From: Tipula vernalis
Lineage: Eukaryota > Arthropoda > Insecta > Diptera > Tipulidae
Reading direction: 5' to 3'
Length of the DNA stretch: 64,000 bases
NCBI GenBank assembly: GCA_958295665.1
Contig: OY282558.1
Location: 51,219,389-51,283,388 of the forward strand
Shown here: positions 27,301-34,699 of the stretch, in pieces
How positions within the stretch are numbered: position 1 is the stretch's first letter
Layout: each line of letters opens with the position of its first letter
Program-made: the position numbers and the translations under genes
The notes under the pieces: generated by a model
Told to the model about the DNA's origin: nothing
The model's input: only the letters and a program-made list of their open reading frames with translations
The model's database searches: none

Positions 27301-30300
27301 TTTATTGATTCGTGCTTATTAATCGATAACGAGTGAGTTGGGTTGAGTTGGGGTTGAGTTGGAATTGAGTTGGGGTTACTTTAGGGTTTAGTGAGCATTT
27401 CAAAAGGGGACCTATTTGTGTGTTGAATTGTCGGTTGAGTTAGAGTTAGCTCGGATTGAGTTCATGTACGCATGTAGTTTTTAGACCATGTTGATTTGGG
27501 AGTTGAGTTGGGTGTGAATTTGTTGATTTAAGAGATGAATTTCAGTTTAGGTAAAGTTGAGTTGAGGTTGAGTCGGAGTTGAGTTTGGATTTAATTGATG
27601 GATGTTGAGTTTGGAGTTAAGCAGAGGGTGGAGTTGGGAGTTGAGTTGGGGTTGAGTTAAGGATTACTAAAAGTGTTGATTTGAGGATTGAGTTGGGCGT
27701 TTAGTTGAGGGATCTGTTGCGAGATGAGTTGTCGATTACGGTTTTCAGATGGGGTTATACAATGGGGTCCAGTTATTGAAGGTTTTGAGGTAAGGATGAG
27801 TTTTGGGTTAGGTTGAGGGTTCAGTTGAAATCGAGTTAGGGTTGAATAGGGTTTGAGTGGAAGTTAAATTGAATTTGAGTGAGGGTTTGTTTGGCTGGGG
27901 ATTAATTTGTGTGAAGTACAGGATTTAGTGGGAAGTTAGGTTGAGTTGATTTGGGTTAGGTTCATACACTCTTGTAAAAAGTGAGCTACTAAGGGTTTCA
28001 CCATGTGTTTATTACGTTAAAATGATGATCAATAACAATTATTTGTGAAAGGCAATATCGGCCAAATGTTCACCGCGGCTTCGATGGTACATATCAATCC
28101 GTTTACCAAATTGTGTGTCTATTGACGAGGCATCTTTTCATCACTGTTTGGTGTGGTTTTCGGGCTGGGGGAATTATTGGACCGTTTTTGTCGAAAATTA
28201 TGCCGGCAATGCTGTTACCGTGAATGGCGAATACTATCGTAAAATGATAACTGATTTTTTATGATATGGATGTGGTTGAAACAAGAATGTGCCACATGCC
28301 ACACAGCCAATGCAACAATAGCTATGAGGAGTTCCCATCTATGCCAAAAGCCAGCAACAATTTAAGAGATAAATGATGAGATAATAAGGTATATTAGTGG
28401 AACAAAGAAGCAATTGTGCCAGGATGTTATTATAAATTTGGACAAACGGATTGATATGTGTCGTCGAAGCCATGGTGAACATTTGGCCGATATTATCTGA
28501 TGATTAATAAAGAAATTAAAACCATTCCAACGTAAGAATTTTTTATTTACTATTGACCTGGTGAAACTCTTATTGGCCCATCTTTTAGCTATCGGAACGA
28601 GTTTGTTTCTGGATTGAGTTGGCCATTGGAGTTGAGTAGAGGATTGAGATTTGGTTAGAACTAAGTTAATTTGAAGTTGAGTTATCTTGCGTTGGGATTG
28701 AGTAAGGGGTTCAGTTGGAGAATTATTTAGGGTTGATTCATGAATTGAGCTAGGCGTTGATTTCGGGATTAGGTTAAGTGTTGATTTTGAAGGTGATTTG
28801 GGGTGATTGATTTGGAGATTGCGTTGAGATTGAATTTGTGATTAAGTCGTTTATTGATTTGGACGTTGAGCTTAAGATTGAGTGAAGAGGTTTAGTTAGG
28901 GATTGATCTGGAAGTTAACTTATGATCTTAATTCAGGATGGAAATTCTGATCACGATTGGGTTAATTTTAAAACTCAAAACGTGTTATAAGCGGGCTTCA
29001 AATAAACGAATATGAGTAAATCCTGACAATGAGGATGAATCATGTGAATATTAGCGATGTGATTGTCTCGGCCAACTTCCCTGCAATTATCGTTACTGGG
29101 ATTATTTTCACACTTCGAACCGGATAAAAAATGTCGAACGATCAGCGGCCCTGCGGCAATTTTTTTGTTGTGTTAAGTAAATCCGTTCAATCCGTCACCA
29201 GGTTTCAGATTAATAGCTTTTAGCCAAAGATATGAAAAAAGATTTTGTAGACCGCAACTAAGTATCTTTTAATGAGGACGCTCATTTTTTTATGAGGACG
29301 CTCGTCAATTTTTATTTTATTTGAAAGAATTTCTATGGCAATAAGTATGAAATATAACGTTATTGAAATGTTCCCCGTCTCGGCTTTGCTAGATGGCACA
29401 TATTTGGGAGATTCAATTTTCGATGACTTTGTCGCATAAATCTGGCTGAATTTGCTGGATGCCTTTCATTATGTTGATTTTGCGGGCATCAATTATTTCC
29501 GGCTTATTCGCATAGACCTGCGATTTAAGACAACCCCAAAGGAAAAAGTCTAAAGGCGTTAAATCGGACGATCTCAAATCGTCCATCGTGGTATCGATAT
29601 CATCCAGTTTAGGCCACAAGAAGTTGTTTATTAGTCGCAGAAAGGTCAAGTTCTTATGAACGACGAGAAATTCACGTGATGTTTTCAGCAGACCATGCGT
29701 TTCTGTGACACACGGGTCTTAACTGATTATTTACAGAACTGGTTGACTTGAGTTTGGCCACCAAACGTCCAATAGTCGATTCGGCTGGACAGTTGTGGCG
29801 GGGATAAACATCACGCAATTCCCGGAACGTTTCTCGAACGGAGTATTGATTTTGAAAATAAAACTTGATAATCTGCACACGTTGTTCAATGCCATAACCT
29901 TCCATGGTGATTTGCCATACACTGTACAGAATAAAAAAATCCTAATCCATACGAATCGTTCGTTTAATAAAAGTTCTACAAAATTACATTTTTGAAATCG
30001 CATTCAACCCTCAAGGGCCAATATCGGCCATTGCCAACAATGATGACAAAGGTTTGGCTAGCACATGGAACGGGCCCTTCAATTACCTAGTCAAAAACCA
30101 TAATCCATACGAATCGTTCGTTTAGTAAAAGTTCTACAAAATTACATTTTTGAAATAGCACTCAACACTCAAGGGCCAATATCGGCATTGCCAACAATGA
30201 TGACAAAGGTTTGGCTAGCACATGGAATAGGCCCCTTAATTACCTAGTCAAAAACCCTAATCCATACGAATCGTTCGTTTAGTAAAAGTTCTACAAAATT

Positions 30301-33300
30301 ATACTTTTGAAATCGCACTCAACTCTCAAGGGCCAATATCGGCAATTGACAAATATGATGGCAGAGGTTTGGCTAGCACGTGGAATAGGACCTAGTCAAA
30401 AGCCCTAATCCATACGAATCGTTCGTTTAGTAAAAGTTCTACAAAATTTTATTTTTGAAATCGCACTCAACACTTAAAGGCCAATATCGGCCATTGCCAA
30501 CAATGATGACAAAGGTTTGGCTAGCACATGGAATAGGACCCTTAATTACCTAATTACAATACTGGGCAAATTACATTACACTGAGTAATTAAAATACTTT
30601 TCCGAGTTACAGCAAACTCAGTAATTAAAATACAAATTACAATTACTTTACATTTGTAAATTGATAAATTTGATTTGATAAAATTTATTTATTGAAAAAA
30701 CGTATCATTAGAAAAAGATTATTAAGATTAGGTTTTATGCTGATGACTCTGGAACCAAATTTTAATAAGCCTTGTAAAAATTTAAATAAGAAATTTTAAA
30801 AACTGGGGTAGTTAAAATACAAATTACAATTACTTAGAATTTAAGTAATTAAAATACAAGATACTGTTACTTGGAGAATGAGTAATTAAAATACAAATTA
30901 CAAATTGTAATTTGTATTTTAATTACGTAATTCAAATACATGTTATTCGTTACTGCCCAGCCTTGACTGTACTGAACAATTCACAACAAATTTCACAGAT
31001 GTTGCTTTAACACAATGGCTGTATAACGCATGGCTGTATAGGTTAAGTTTTATAGAATATTTTGATATTTGTACGACCAAACGCTTTTTAATCTACACAT
31101 ATTTTGACCCCACAGATGGGGTGATCTCGCTTCTAATTGGCTCAATTACAAGGTTGCTGGCAACCATTTTTCTCGTTGCGGAGGAAGAGAGTTCTAACAA
31201 ATTTTGAATCCTAGTAATTGAGGCGGACTTCTTGAGTAAAATTATCTGCTAACTCTAGCCTACTTGATTCACGCTAGATTGGTCATTTCAACTTTTTTGC
31301 TAGCTCGTTGATGCACCTTTGTCAATAGTTGCTATTGAATTAACGCTTCCAAATCAGCTGGTCCTGCTAGTATTTTGGTGGTTTGGAAAATCATTAACCT
31401 ATACCCCCATAAATGTTAGCAAATCGGACGGCAAAAGTACTTAATCAATGTCAATCTGAAGGATTAATATATAAGGAACACGGTAGATTGAAATAAGAGT
31501 CCAAGCAGTGTGGTCACAATCGATGTCAAAAACGACTCTATTACGGCCGAATAGGACTCCACCATGGTAACGCTACAAAAGCTTTACATTTCTGTTCATC
31601 AACAAAAACGTTTAGACAGTGTACTGGAACGGGACCCCACCTTCCAGCAGAAGGAATGGTGACAGTCAAGGTTGGCAAGTATGCCGTCGAATTTAAAGAA
31701 ACTCTAAAATATTTTTGGGAACGAATGGCGACAGACAAGCTTTAGAAGCCGTATTCACTAAATGTTTACAAAAAAACCTTCTGTCAACATGACCTTTTAG
31801 AATGATCGCGCCTCGAGAGCAATATTGGAATATTATGTAAGCAACTCAATCCTCGAACTGACAACACTAACATGTGCGCAAATGTACCGTTATTTCATTA
31901 AATATGTTTAATCGGGTATGTTTAATAAGCTCAATGGTCAAGAAATGAACCAATTGGTAGAGCTTTGCAGCAGAATTCAAACCTCCAAGGTTCCAAACGT
32001 CGTAAGTATACCTACACATAATTAGTTTGATTTTGAAAACTTTACATCAACATTTGTAAAATTTTATAAATTTCTCAACTACTAATTCGCAGAATTCCCT
32101 CCGCCAATTATTAAAACATAAACATTCACGAGTTACATTCTTACCAATCACCAGTTTAAAGATAATAAAACCAAAGTTATTCGCATAATTTCGCGGAGAT
32201 AAAATTAAAAAAATTTCAACATCAAATAAAACATCAAACAAACATTAATTTATGGAATCGTCCCATAAAACATTTTACAACGACCAAATCATCAAATGGA
32301 CTAGCTATTTAACATTCCAATGAAACTGGAACTTTTATTACCCACCCAAAGATTTATAGTACAAAAAAACCAACATCTCAACTTCATGATGGCTATATAA
32401 CGGCTATACAGTTAACATTTATTATATTCTAGGATTTTCCTTTTTTTTTTTTACAGTATCCATAAATCTTTCGCCAACTTCATCCAATTTTAAAAATAAA
32501 TAAAAACATGAAACAGTTAAAAACAATTTATTTTTATAAACCTCTAATTTGATTTTATAACAACAATAACAATTTCAACGAATACAGAACCAGAATAAAC
32601 CAAGTTTTAATTAAAATCTCTAAAACAATAACAACAAACCACCTCAATTAGCGCGAGCACATACAGCAGCAAAGTTCTAATGAAATTTTTGTAACACCCA
32701 AAGAAATGATGAAAAACCAAATAATTTTTGGTATGCATTTTATATATTTAATACCAACCACTAGAAAAAAAAAAATTCCAAACATTTTTTCTAGCCTCAA
32801 GTAATTTTAATTCCAAATTTTTGTTCTATTTTGGAAAATTGCATCAGGTTCTCACAGCATTGGGATTGGGAATAAAGTACAGTGATGGAAATATTTATAA
32901 AATTATTTTAATCTGATGCCGTTCGCCAAATATAATTTCCAACCGTGTACTAAAACACCTCAACAAGATTAATTGTGACAACTACAACTACAAACATTGT
33001 ACACAAAACTACTCTATTGTTTGATAATGTCTAGTTGACAACAATAACCCGTTTTTTTTTTGTTTTTATTTTGTTCAATTATTTAGTCTCAACAGTAGTT
33101 TAATAAAATAGTTTTTGTGTCATATGCATTTTTCGATCGTTTTTTTTTTTGTCATACAATGAAAAACAAAATATAATTTTCAGAGTTTTCAACAAATATA
33201 TAAATTACACAACAGTTTTTGGAAATTACAAATAACCGCACAATATAAATCTAAAAGTTTTAATTCAGAATTTTATAATTTGATAATCCAAAACAACAAC

Positions 33301-33610
33301 AACAACACAAAAAAGTTGCAACATCATCATCATATTATGAAATGAAAATGTGTGAACGTACGCTTTATATATTATGGACGATGGGAAATTCCTTAGAGGC
33401 GAATTTTTAATCCATTCACTTTTAAATTGAGTTTGTGAATTGTTTTTGTGTTTACGGTACCTACTCGTAAATGTAAATAAAATTTTGAAATGTAATTAAA
33501 GGTTAAAATTAGTTTGTTCCTCCTTACCGTTAAAGATGCGCTCCATGATGTTTCACCACTTTCCGATGAGGCGGTGCATGTGTACAGGCCAGAGTCGCTT
33601 ATTTGAAGAT
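8458..33610 (-). CDS. robo1: Roundabout 1 (Slit receptor), 3' part of gene, six exons
   Basis: Robo is a single-pass neuronal receptor that binds Slit and drives repulsion of growing axons from the midline. The exons, in order of transcription, are 33,610-33,528, 11,335-11,093, 11,024-10,064, 10,002-9,607, 9,546-9,381 and 9,319-8,458. All introns are GT-AG and the phases match, giving 902 residues plus a stop. The order is the Ig5 end, three FN3 domains, one membrane helix, then CC0 (TDYAEVD), CC1 (TPYATT), CC2 (LPPPPEHPPP) and a proline-rich CC3 region. The CC2 motif and the tail ending in a CSCSESSCLYAEAG block fit Drosophila Robo1; as I recall the family, Robo2 and Robo3 lack CC2 and CC3. 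The 5' exons (signal peptide, Ig1-4 and half of Ig5) are not seen. There are no stops or frameshifts, so the gene appears functional. Confidence 0.95.
9381..9546 (-). CDS. robo1: robo1 exon with CC2 (Ena-binding) motif
   Basis: This exon is bounded by an acceptor (TTTAAAG) at 9,547-9,548 and a donor (GTATGT) at 9,380-9,375. It encodes SEFLPPPPEHPPPIPQ, the CC2 motif. In Drosophila Robo this motif is the binding site of Enabled, linking the receptor to actin. The splice phases (one base carried in, two carried out) join cleanly to both neighbours. Reading straight through the 60-bp upstream intron also happens to stay open, so a continuous frame alone would hide this exon boundary. Confidence 0.93.
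9607..10002 (-). CDS. robo1: robo1 exon with CC0 and CC1 motifs
   Basis: The exon starts after the acceptor TTCTAG at 10,004-10,003 and ends at a GTAAGA donor (9,606-9,601). It opens with a juxtamembrane segment containing SLWIDRGWR and DTDKDSGLSE, both strongly conserved in insect Robo1. CC0 (TDYAEVD) is at about 9,815-9,835 and CC1 (NPTPYATTMLIG) at about 9,745-9,770. Tyrosines in these two motifs are known phosphorylation sites (Abl), and CC1 is the site bound by the Netrin receptor in the vertebrate system. The exon ends in a Gln/Pro-rich linker. Confidence 0.94.
10064..11024 (-). CDS. robo1: robo1 exon: FN3 domains 1 (end), 2, 3 and transmembrane helix
   Basis: This 961-bp exon starts at the acceptor AATCAG (11,027-11,025) and ends at a GTAAGT donor (10,063-10,058). 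The first residues complete FN3-1 (SYIFLVRAENTHGLSVPS). FN3-2 follows, with YEFFVAPFYRSVEGQPSNS near its end. FN3-3 contains TAGWVRWSPPPPQHHNG and LNNLTTGATYNVRVVAYT. A short linker leads to one hydrophobic helix of about 23 residues starting WFVVLVLTIFSAIVLV, then RRRHHH as the stop-transfer signal. The frame is open throughout. The FN3 sequence closely follows the Drosophila Robo1 pattern that I remember; no alignment was run. Confidence 0.95.
11093..11335 (-). CDS. robo1: robo1 exon: Ig5-FN3 linker and first part of FN3-1
   Basis: The acceptor TTCTAG is at 11,337-11,336 and the exon begins in phase 0 with VEK, the standard junction after the Ig5 strand ending SLT. The linker holds HRTPDPSTFP and QPGTP. 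FN3-1 begins with VNVTESSVTLMWGKSQ and includes IGYTVEYFSSDLQTGW. I place the donor at GTAACA (11,092-11,087). A donor further downstream would include an in-frame TAA, and the chosen site gives an FN3 domain of normal length. The following intron is 68 bp (11,025-11,092). Confidence 0.93.
11815..13745 (+). pseudogene. Truncated Ty3/gypsy pol: protease, RT, RNase H
   Basis: Reading on the plus strand, a retroviral-type protease with the active-site motif LLDSGAS lies at about 12,000-12,070. Reverse transcriptase follows (SSVDLKDAFWQIPL; catalytic VYLDDLL near 12,935), then a Ty3-type RNase H (IQCDASSFGIGSVL; IFTDHSSLKWL; VPDALSR near 13,725). There are in-frame stops at 12,118 and 12,481, and a one-base shift near 12,912 that moves the second half of RT to another frame. 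No integrase, gag or LTR is recognisable, so this is a dead internal fragment. It lies in the robo intron, opposite in orientation to robo. Confidence 0.9.
13750..15290. other. No gene seen; one dispersed repeat inside
   Basis: Apart from the repeat at 13,937-14,230, I see only AT-rich DNA and short frames. The frame at 14,850-15,077 contains SYLNTALQEFFAGRAI, faintly like the end of an NACHT-type domain, but this is too short to name. Confidence 0.4.
13937..14230 (-). repeat. Dispersed 300-bp repeat, copy 1 (inverted to copy 2)
   Basis: Read on the minus strand, this segment closely matches the plus strand at 34,275-34,570. Shared phrases include CATGAAAATTTT, GACCTTGAGATTTTTA, GGTGTCTGTC and AACCAATC...ACTGAAACTT. 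No coding capacity is visible, so it may be a MITE or a piece of a larger transposon. Confidence 0.75.
15295..17598 (+). mobile_element. Tigger-like (pogo/Tc1-mariner) DNA transposon, inactive
   Basis: Both ends carry the same inverted repeat, CAGTAGACTCGCGATAAC. It is followed by ATGGAC at the left end and, read inward, by GTGAAC at the right end. The left end abuts a TA as expected for this superfamily; the right flank reads AT, so the TA duplication is imperfect. The body is 2.3 kb and encodes a broken Tigger-type transposase on the plus strand. It is inserted in the robo intron, antisense to robo. Confidence 0.93.
15678..17254 (+). pseudogene. Tigger/pogo-type transposase remnant
   Basis: The start ATG at 15,678 is followed by a stop at about 15,703 and a frame change. 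Pieces in order are a psq-type helix-turn-helix (NLPKKYNVAKSTICAI), a CENP-B-type HTH (to about 16,070), and catalytic blocks with NADETGLYWKLLP (about 16,185), LLLLDNAPSHP (about 16,470) and PLIQPMDQNV (about 16,575). The tail ends with RQTRITDLFP. A segment of some 50-60 residues between the first and second catalytic Asp is missing. Two stretches, 16,370-16,421 and about 16,898-16,952, have GT...AG ends and join flanking frames well, so they may be transposon introns. Confidence 0.88.
17600..18012. other. No gene seen
   Basis: Unremarkable sequence between the Tigger right end and the foldback-like element. I see no domain, RNA gene or repeat end. Confidence 0.4.
18360..19630 (-). repeat. 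CTCAAC-rich dispersed repeat family, copy 1
   Basis: The sequence shares long phrases with 62,930-63,525: ATCAGAACTTCG, GAACCTCTTAA, AACTCAATCT, CCAAATTAAT, CCTAACCGAA and AATAGATTGGCG-like endings. Read on the minus strand it becomes the GTTGAG-rich sequence of 25.3-28.9 kb. A microsatellite of CCATCATA type interrupts this copy at about 18,855-19,235. Confidence 0.75.
18855..19235. repeat. CCATCATA-type imperfect microsatellite
   Basis: ACCATCATACCATCGTACCATC and variants repeat for nearly 400 bp with scattered changes. It lies inside the CTCAAC-rich repeat. The open frame through it is an artefact of the repeat. Confidence 0.85.
19600..19805 (-). repeat. Dispersed segment inverted to 25.1 and 26.3 kb
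   Basis: On the minus strand this matches 25,087-25,300 and 26,270-26,500. Shared phrases are GAAATCCTGTCA, AACATTTTGTTGGTCC, AAAACCAC and GACGTTTT. It sits at the end of the CTCAAC-rich copy, as its counterparts sit beside the GTTGAG-rich blocks, so all belong to one composite repeat family. Confidence 0.75.
20126..21155. other. No gene seen
   Basis: Mixed-composition DNA. A 97-residue minus-strand frame at 20,979-20,686 has no recognisable domain and no splice context. No repeat end is evident. Confidence 0.35.
21160..21395 (+). mobile_element. 3' end of an I/LOA-type LINE with TAA tail
   Basis: The phrase CACAATAGGTCTTTTAGGTC resembles the 3' UTR phrase of the full LOA-type element near 57,390 (CACAATAGACCTTAATGGCC). 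It is followed by GCAGTGC and then by AATAATAATAATAATAG, a TAA-type tail typical of I-like LINEs. A short coding end ahead of it (ITTFIKNLNIDWTD, then a stop) fits the C-terminus of such an ORF2. The element is 5'-truncated, which is normal for LINEs. Confidence 0.6.
21400..22416. other. No gene seen
   Basis: AT-rich DNA with lysine-rich and other short frames that carry no domain. No structured repeat is seen before the MITE at 22,417. Confidence 0.35.
22417..22590. mobile_element. Palindromic MITE, about 170 bp
   Basis: The outer arms are ATCAGCCTCTAGAGTGT at the left and ACACTCTAGAGGCTGAT at the right, perfect inverse copies. Inside, TGTCAATAGCT and AGCTATTGACA form a second inverted pair. 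There is no coding capacity. This is a typical non-autonomous foldback miniature element. Confidence 0.8.
22600..22735 (-). repeat. Partial second copy of the MITE, inverted
   Basis: On the minus strand this repeats phrases of the adjacent MITE: ACGTGATTTGTCAATAGCTA, AGTTTCCCGTGGGAAATC and CTAGAGTGTATATCTGAA. It is more diverged and seems to lack one end. Confidence 0.7.
22740..24770. other. No gene seen; one CAT microsatellite
   Basis: AT-rich intronic DNA. A CAT repeat of about ten copies lies at 23,667-23,697. No domain, RNA gene or transposon end is visible. Confidence 0.45.
24775..26520 (+). repeat. Two direct copies of a 500-bp unit, 1.22 kb apart
   Basis: GGAGTCTCTAGTTCTGATAG begins both copies, at about 24,770 and 25,996. 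The copies share CAGCGGCACCTGC, GGACAGGAAAGTT and CGGACATTAACTTCGGTC, and end in the segment also found inverted at 19.6 kb. Each copy is followed by a GTTGAG-rich block. This is a duplicated composite repeat, not a gene, and frames in it differ between copies. Confidence 0.8.
25320..25990 (+). repeat. GTTGAG-rich block 1
   Basis: Imperfect repeats of GAGTTGGGGTTGAGTTG fill the stretch. The phrases CTTTAGGGTTTAGTGAGC and GTGTGTTGAATT are shared with the blocks at 26.6 and 27.35 kb. Confidence 0.8.
26525..28025 (+). repeat. GTTGAG-rich blocks 2 and 3, a 750-bp tandem duplication
   Basis: Copy A (about 26,580-27,286) and copy B (about 27,340-28,023) align over their length. Both contain CTTTAGGGTTTAGTG, TTAGCTCGGATT, GTTATACAATGGG and the end phrase AAGGGTTTCACCATGTG followed by TTATTACGTTAAAATGAT. 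Differences are mostly substitutions and small indels. Confidence 0.85.
28049..28510 (+). pseudogene. Mariner-like transposase fragment with inverted end
   Basis: The plus strand encodes ENYAGNAVTVNGEYYRKM, then a cysteine-rich ECATCHTANATIA-like piece, then RIDMCRRSHGEHLADII, the usual C-terminal order of a mariner-family transposase, with frame changes and a deletion between them. The last ~60 bp (28,442-28,500) also occur inverted at 28,049-28,107. The same C-terminal coding sequence therefore stands at both ends in opposite orientation. Confidence 0.75.
28560..28960 (+). repeat. GTTGAG-rich block 4
   Basis: More diverged TTGAGTTGGCC/GATTGAG-type repeats continue after the mariner fragment, which suggests that the mariner landed inside a longer GTTGAG field. 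Confidence 0.6.
29405..29905 (-). pseudogene. Mariner-like transposase, internally deleted
   Basis: From about 29,905 downward the frame begins with an N-terminal helix-turn-helix (RVQIIKFYFQNQYSVRETF, then ESTIGRLVAKLKS). After a break, a second frame gives NNFLWPKLDDIDTT joined to SDLTPLDFFLWGCLKSQVY and a C-terminal end DLCDKVIEN. The whole central part, with the first catalytic Asp, is missing, and a short piece around the second catalytic residue has been lost too. This is a deletion derivative without activity. Confidence 0.8.
29940..30550. repeat. Four-copy tandem repeat of about 157 bp
   Basis: TAATCCATACGAATCGTTCG begins units at 29,943, 30,101, 30,258 and 30,406 (spacings 158, 157 and 148). 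Each unit also carries AGGGCCAATATCGGC and GGTTTGGCTAGCAC. The copies are only a few percent apart by eye. The first copy directly adjoins the 5' side of the broken mariner at 29,905. Confidence 0.9.
30555..30960. repeat. GTAATTAAAATAC repeat patch with perfect palindrome
   Basis: TAATTAAAATACAAATTAC and variants occur five or six times. Near its right end, 30,882-30,926 is a perfect inverted repeat with 22-bp arms around a single A. There is no coding content. Confidence 0.8.
30960..33527. other. No gene seen before the Ig5 exon
   Basis: AT-rich intronic DNA. The segment at 31,540-31,740 has higher GC and open frames on both strands but no recognisable domain. From 32,000 onward it is strongly AT-rich with A and T runs and CAA repeats. 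Confidence 0.4.
33528..33610 (-). CDS. robo1: robo1 exon: C-terminal half of Ig domain 5
   Basis: The 83-bp exon is flanked by a pyrimidine-rich acceptor ending TTTCAG and a GTAAGG donor. It encodes the end of an I-set Ig domain, with the canonical DSGLYTCTA cysteine motif and ETSWSASLT as the last strand. It ends in phase 0 and joins VEK of the exon 22.2 kb downstream, which recreates the well-known Ig5 end of Robo. It starts with two bases of a split codon. The partner exon with the first half of Ig5 should lie to the right but I did not find it in this window. Confidence 0.93.
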
Positions 33611-34049
33611 CTGAAAGAAAAAAAAAGAAAATTTTCAATTTAATTGAATTGAAAACCAAATTTTAACAAACGAACATATTTGATAATTTAGTAATTCGCA
33701 AATCGTCAGTAAAATGTGGCTAATTTGCTTATAAAATTGCTTGCATAATATCCCATACTCGGTCGTTGTAGCAATGCATTGGGTGTTTTGAGGACTCGTA
33801 ACATGTTGCCTTTGAATATTTACTGATGGAAAAAATGACATTCGATCACGTTGCCGTGCAATTTTCAATAGATCGATTGCATTCAGAAAATAACATGTTC
33901 ATTGTACTCAACATGTTGCCAAAAGTTTGTGAACCTGAAAGCGCACAATGATTTTTTTTTTACTGAGCTAGCTTGTACCAGTCATTCATAGATGGTATTG
34001 TATATAAGAGTCAATAAGGCAGGCTGAGCCTAACTTTTCATTATTTTAA
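33611..34049. other. No gene seen; robo upstream intron
   Basis: AT-rich DNA just upstream of the Ig5 exon on the robo strand. The polypyrimidine tract and TTTCAG acceptor occupy its first bases. I looked for the first half of Ig5 (a CxxxG...W pattern on the minus strand) and did not see it. Confidence 0.4.
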
Positions 34050-34274
34050 GGCATTGCCCCATGCACAAACGGAAAACCTGTTTTTAAAACCGTCAAACCC
34101 AATTTTTGACTAAGTTGCTATAAGTTCCACCTTATTCTAAGAAATTTTATTAAGATGAATGTAATTTCATTCGAAAAACCCCTATGCATAGATTATTAAG
34201 TGTAAAGTGTTGTGTAAAGTCAATCAATAAAGTGTTTTTACTTTCTTTTACTCTAGTAAAATAAAGTATAGTAA

Positions 34275-34570
34275 TCATGAAAATTTTGGACCTTGAGATT
34301 TTTAGAGATTTATTTGTTTTGAGGTCCCCTGAGTCCGAAAAAGTGGGTTCCGAACTGGTGTCTGTCCGTCTGTCAGTCTGTCAGTCTGCCTGTTTCCTCT
34401 CTACAGCCCAGATGGTTTAACCAATCGAACTGAAACTTCAGATTTAAGCTTTTTTGATAAATTGGGAGGTCCCAGTGAATTTTACTCCAAATCGGCTAAC
34501 CGGAAGTGGCCACTTCCTTGGTCCAGAAAATTTATTTTGCAAATATCTTAAAAAGTCTAAGGTTTACAAA
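34275..34570 (+). repeat. Dispersed 300-bp repeat, copy 2
   Basis: It matches the minus strand of 13,937-14,230 and includes a GTCTGTCCGTCTGTCAGTC run and AACCAATCGAACTGAAACTT. It lies within the TTAA element, about 225 bp from its left end. A low-complexity A-rich stretch follows (34,600-34,680). Confidence 0.75.
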
Positions 34571-34699
34571 AAACTACTTAAGACAACATATTTCCAAAAA
34601 TTAAAAACAAATAAAAATAAAAAATAAAAAATTAAAAAAAAAAAAAATTTAAAATTTAAAAATTAAAAAAAAATAAAATTTCTCAAAATTCTCTGTTCG

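Larger units (their letters stand above)
11336..33527 (-). other. Giant robo1 intron (22.2 kb) filled with transposons
   Basis: The intron has a GTAAGG donor and a TTCTAG acceptor, with phases that fit on both sides. It contrasts with the four other robo introns visible here, which are 60 to 68 bp. Its content is listed separately: gypsy, Tigger, foldback, LINE tail, MITE, GTTGAG repeats, mariner and satellites. Confidence 0.9.

Noticed and set aside
29940..30550. CRISPR-like pattern of repeats
   Set aside because: The units are about 157 bp and repeat as a whole, without short repeats and unique spacers. The genome is also eukaryotic.
8458..33610. Assignment to Robo2 or Robo3 instead of Robo1
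   Set aside because: The CC2 motif LPPPPEHPPP, the juxtamembrane SLWIDRGWR and the Cys-rich C-terminus fit Robo1 as I remember the fly paralogs. A tree of all insect Robo proteins would settle it.
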